Below are positions 62,567 through 64,000 of a DNA stretch of 64,000 nt, piece by piece. Below the pieces are notes generated by a model that saw only the letters and a program-made list of their open reading frames with translations, made no database searches and was not told the DNA's origin. The position numbers and the translations under genes are program-made. The stretch is from the NCBI GenBank assembly GCA_024363285.1, contig AP024710.1, positions 248,001 to 312,000 of the forward strand, in the 5' to 3' direction. Numbering within the stretch: the stretch's first letter is position 1; the number at the start of each line of letters is the position of its first letter. Source of the DNA: Leptolinea sp. HRD-7 (GTDB lineage Bacteria > Chloroflexota > Anaerolineae > Anaerolineales > Anaerolineaceae).

Positions 62567-62656
62567 CCTCCCTACGCCGGCATTATCCGGATCAGGTTCA
62601 TCGGGTCGAGAACGTTGCGTTCTCCTCTCAGCCTGGAAACGTCAGGCTCCCCGTAC
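62567..62656 (-). ncRNA. TPP riboswitch (THI element)
   Basis: The minus strand carries the conserved TPP aptamer: GGGGAGCC, AGGCTGAGAGG, ACCCGATGAACCTGATC, GGATAATGCCGGCGTAGGGA. All main conserved elements (CUGAGA, ACCUGAUC, and GCGUAGGGA) are present. It precedes thiN-thiB-thiP-thiQ-DUF402. Confidence 0.95.
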
Positions 62657-62670
62657 TGCAATTCAATGTT

Positions 62671-62699
62671 ATATTACCGCACTTTAGACTTTAAGACAA
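62671..62699 (-). promoter_or_regulatory. Sigma-70-like promoter of the thiamine operon
   Basis: On the minus strand TTGTCT (62694-62699), 17-nt spacer, TAATAT (62671-62676). It lies 15-20 nt before the TPP aptamer and 12 nt after the stop of the preceding gene. Confidence 0.55.
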
Positions 62700-62711
62700 A
62701 TATCTAACGTA

Positions 62712-63383
62712 CTAAATTCGGGGTTTATACAATCCGGCATGATTTACGCCCAACATCCCGGCTTCATACGAAAGTGGATCCATGCGGTTCAGTTGACCGG
62801 CTACGTCAGCCGGTACCAGGCGTATACGGCGGCGGTGTTTTAATAACTTCTCTATTTTGTCACACCCATGGTCGTCTGTCATCCAGTTGGATGTATCCAG
62901 GCGGGTCAGGTCAAGTGGAATGGTGTAAAAGCGCAATGATTTGACACCATCAACATTGAAGTAATCCTCAAAGTACGACATGGCGAGCTCTCGAAGTGTG
63001 CGGAAAACCGGTTCACGCATCCGCAGGCCATTGAAATTTGATTTCGCCACAGCGCCCCATAGCCCGTTTTTCTGAAAAATGGCGAGTACATGATCATCAT
63101 CCAGCCCTTCGTCGGATTGTAGATCAACGATCAACGGGGGGTAACCCAGGAAACGAAGACCCAGCGCGCCAAAAAGACCGCCATCAAGGCAGTGCGCGAA
63201 ACGGTCTTTTACCACATTGACCGGACAGCGGTTGCGGTCTTCCGGGCTGTACGGCGTCGCGTCCAGGTAAGCCTGTACATCCGCGGGAGATTTAAAAACA
63301 TTAAAAACATCAGATAACTCTGCTGGAAGTGAAAATAGGGTTGTATTCAATGGTTCACCCGGGTGTCTATATATTGAATTCAA
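62712..63383 (-). CDS. Transglutaminase-like (papain-fold) protein, function unknown
   Basis: 223 residues. FAHCLDGGLFGALGLRFLGYPPLIVDLQ has a Cys in the position of a transglutaminase-like nucleophile, and DDDHVLAIFQKNGLWGAVAKSNF provides a His and Asp/Glu, so a Cys-His papain-fold is likely. Family not recognised more precisely. The start is TTG at 63383 without an RBS; TATAAT lies 2 nt upstream of it, so the true first codon is uncertain. Transcribed on the same strand as the thiamine operon, 12 nt before its promoter. Confidence 0.65.
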   Translation of the reverse strand: MNSIYRHPGEPLNTTLFSLPAELSDVFNVFKSPADVQAYLDATPYSPEDRNRCPVNVVKDRFAHCLDGGLFGALGLRFLGYPPLIVDLQSDEGLDDDHVLAIFQKNGLWGAVAKSNFNGLRMREPVFRTLRELAMSYFEDYFNVDGVKSLRFYTIPLDLTRLDTSNWMTDDHGCDKIEKLLKHRRRIRLVPADVAGQLNRMDPLSYEAGMLGVNHAGLYKPRI

Positions 63384-63452
63384 GTATTATAACGTGAGAT
63401 ACAATATCATATTTGTTGTACATAATCATCTTTCAATCAGGATGACGCAGAC

Positions 63453-63998
63453 ATGATCGGCATGCTCTTTCAATTGATTACCGGCGGGCTCTTACTTGTG
63501 GCCGGAAAGAAACTGTACTGGTTCTTTGTCGGAACATTGGGCGCTCTCACCGGTTTATTTGTATCAGAGACGTTCTTTCATCCTCAGGGAATGGGAGACC
63601 GCGTTCTGGTGGCTGTTGGTATCGGTGCCGCGTTTGCGATTTTAGCCCTGATCCTTCAGCGCATAATGATCGGAGTCGCCGGGTTCATTGCCGGCGGGTA
63701 CCTGGGAGTGGCATTGGTTGACGCTCTGCAGCTACCGGTATCAGAATACCGATGGGTGGTATTCATTCTGGGTGGACTGATCGGGATCATGATCGTTAAA
63801 ATGCTATTCGATTTTTCACTGGTGATCATTTCAAGCGCGGCAGGCGCCATACTGATCACGCGTGCCATCCAGTTGGATGGCGCGAAAAGTCTGATCATCC
63901 TGCTCGTCCTGATCATAGCGGGAGTGGTCGTCCAATCGGTGCGTGGCAAACCTAAACCAGCCGCTCCCGCATCTAACCCACCTCAGATAACCAGATAA
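63453..63998 (+). CDS. DUF4203 family membrane protein (TM7SF3-like)
   Basis: 181 residues, seven hydrophobic helices. Repeated Gly-rich helices (GGLLLVAGKKLYWFFVGTLGALTGLFVSE, GVAGFIAGGYLGVALVDAL, VIISSAAGAILITRAI) match the DUF4203/TMEM198-type fold. The C-terminal 20 residues are a Pro/Ala tail. Function unknown. CAGGATGACG lies upstream of the ATG. Complete, ending 2 nt before the window edge. Confidence 0.82.
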   Translation: MIGMLFQLITGGLLLVAGKKLYWFFVGTLGALTGLFVSETFFHPQGMGDRVLVAVGIGAAFAILALILQRIMIGVAGFIAGGYLGVALVDALQLPVSEYRWVVFILGGLIGIMIVKMLFDFSLVIISSAAGAILITRAIQLDGAKSLIILLVLIIAGVVVQSVRGKPKPAAPASNPPQITR

Positions 63999-64000
63999 AA

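Noticed and set aside
1..64000. Prophage, insertion sequence or defence island
   Set aside because: No transposase, integrase, phage structural gene or CRISPR repeat was found; only the small nucleotidyltransferase pair hints at a mobile accessory module.

Overview
The window looks like a core chromosomal segment of a Chloroflexota bacterium, most likely class Anaerolineae. This is inferred from the gene mix and protein style: an Agl23-type membrane protein fused to NHL repeats, lipoproteins with Pro/Thr/Glu-rich linkers, DUF2202, DUF4203, DUF2085 and YwaF-like membrane proteins, ClpC, and single-strand gene clusters of moderate GC. I see no rRNA, insertion sequence, prophage or CRISPR array. 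One tRNA (Gly-UCC) is present.

Layout. 1-9.4 kb: rpoB (3' end outside the window), an RNHCP zinc protein behind a long structured leader, a CPBP membrane protease, a PiT phosphate transporter with its DUF47 partner, a secreted SUMF1-domain protein, and a tryptophanase/tyrosine phenol-lyase behind an attenuator-like leader. 9.5-16.1 kb: cytidylate kinase-like protein, GH13 sugar phosphorylase, release factor 3, and a WYL regulator translationally coupled to an alpha/beta hydrolase. 16.2-26.6 kb: pentapeptide repeat protein, YwaF-like and HAD proteins, a decayed SnoaL-like pseudogene, an aminotransferase, DUF2202, a LysR/AhpD-like/MFS locus, phosphofructokinase, photolyase and a PspC protein. 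26.6-33.6 kb (minus strand): a surface-polysaccharide cluster holding WbpD, WbpE, WbpB and WbpA homologues, which together can make a UDP-2,3-diacetamido uronic acid, plus a Wzx-type flippase and a GT-C glycosyltransferase. 33.7-45.4 kb: YigZ, tRNA-Gly, YitT, Agl23-NHL, GNAT, clpC, def, recF, rsmG. 45.4-57.3 kb: a small-transcript candidate, several GNAT enzymes, HAD-type proteins, a ferritin-like protein, a lipoprotein, a zinc-ribbon protein, an AT-rich nucleotidyltransferase pair resembling a toxin-antitoxin unit, rsgA, an XdhC protein and small membrane proteins. 57.3-62.7 kb (minus strand): a TPP riboswitch followed by thiamine pyrophosphokinase, thiB-, thiP- and thiQ-like transporter genes and a DUF402 gene. 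62.7-64 kb: a transglutaminase-like protein and a DUF4203 membrane protein.

Most notable signals. (1) At least six genes have a -10 hexamer exactly 6 nt before the ATG and no ribosome binding site, which predicts leaderless transcripts. (2) Two different 5' leaders end in an intrinsic terminator just ahead of the gene and match no riboswitch class I recognise: one before the lyase, with a tiny Phe-Tyr-Tyr peptide frame, and one before the RNHCP gene. (3) A DUF402 putative phosphohydrolase sits inside a TPP-controlled thiamine salvage operon. (4) A possible stand-alone small gene has its own promoter, RBS and terminator near 45.5 kb. (5) An AT-rich two-gene nucleotidyltransferase module sits at 50.9-51.7 kb. 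No large new multi-gene system is evident; the best novelty is regulatory.
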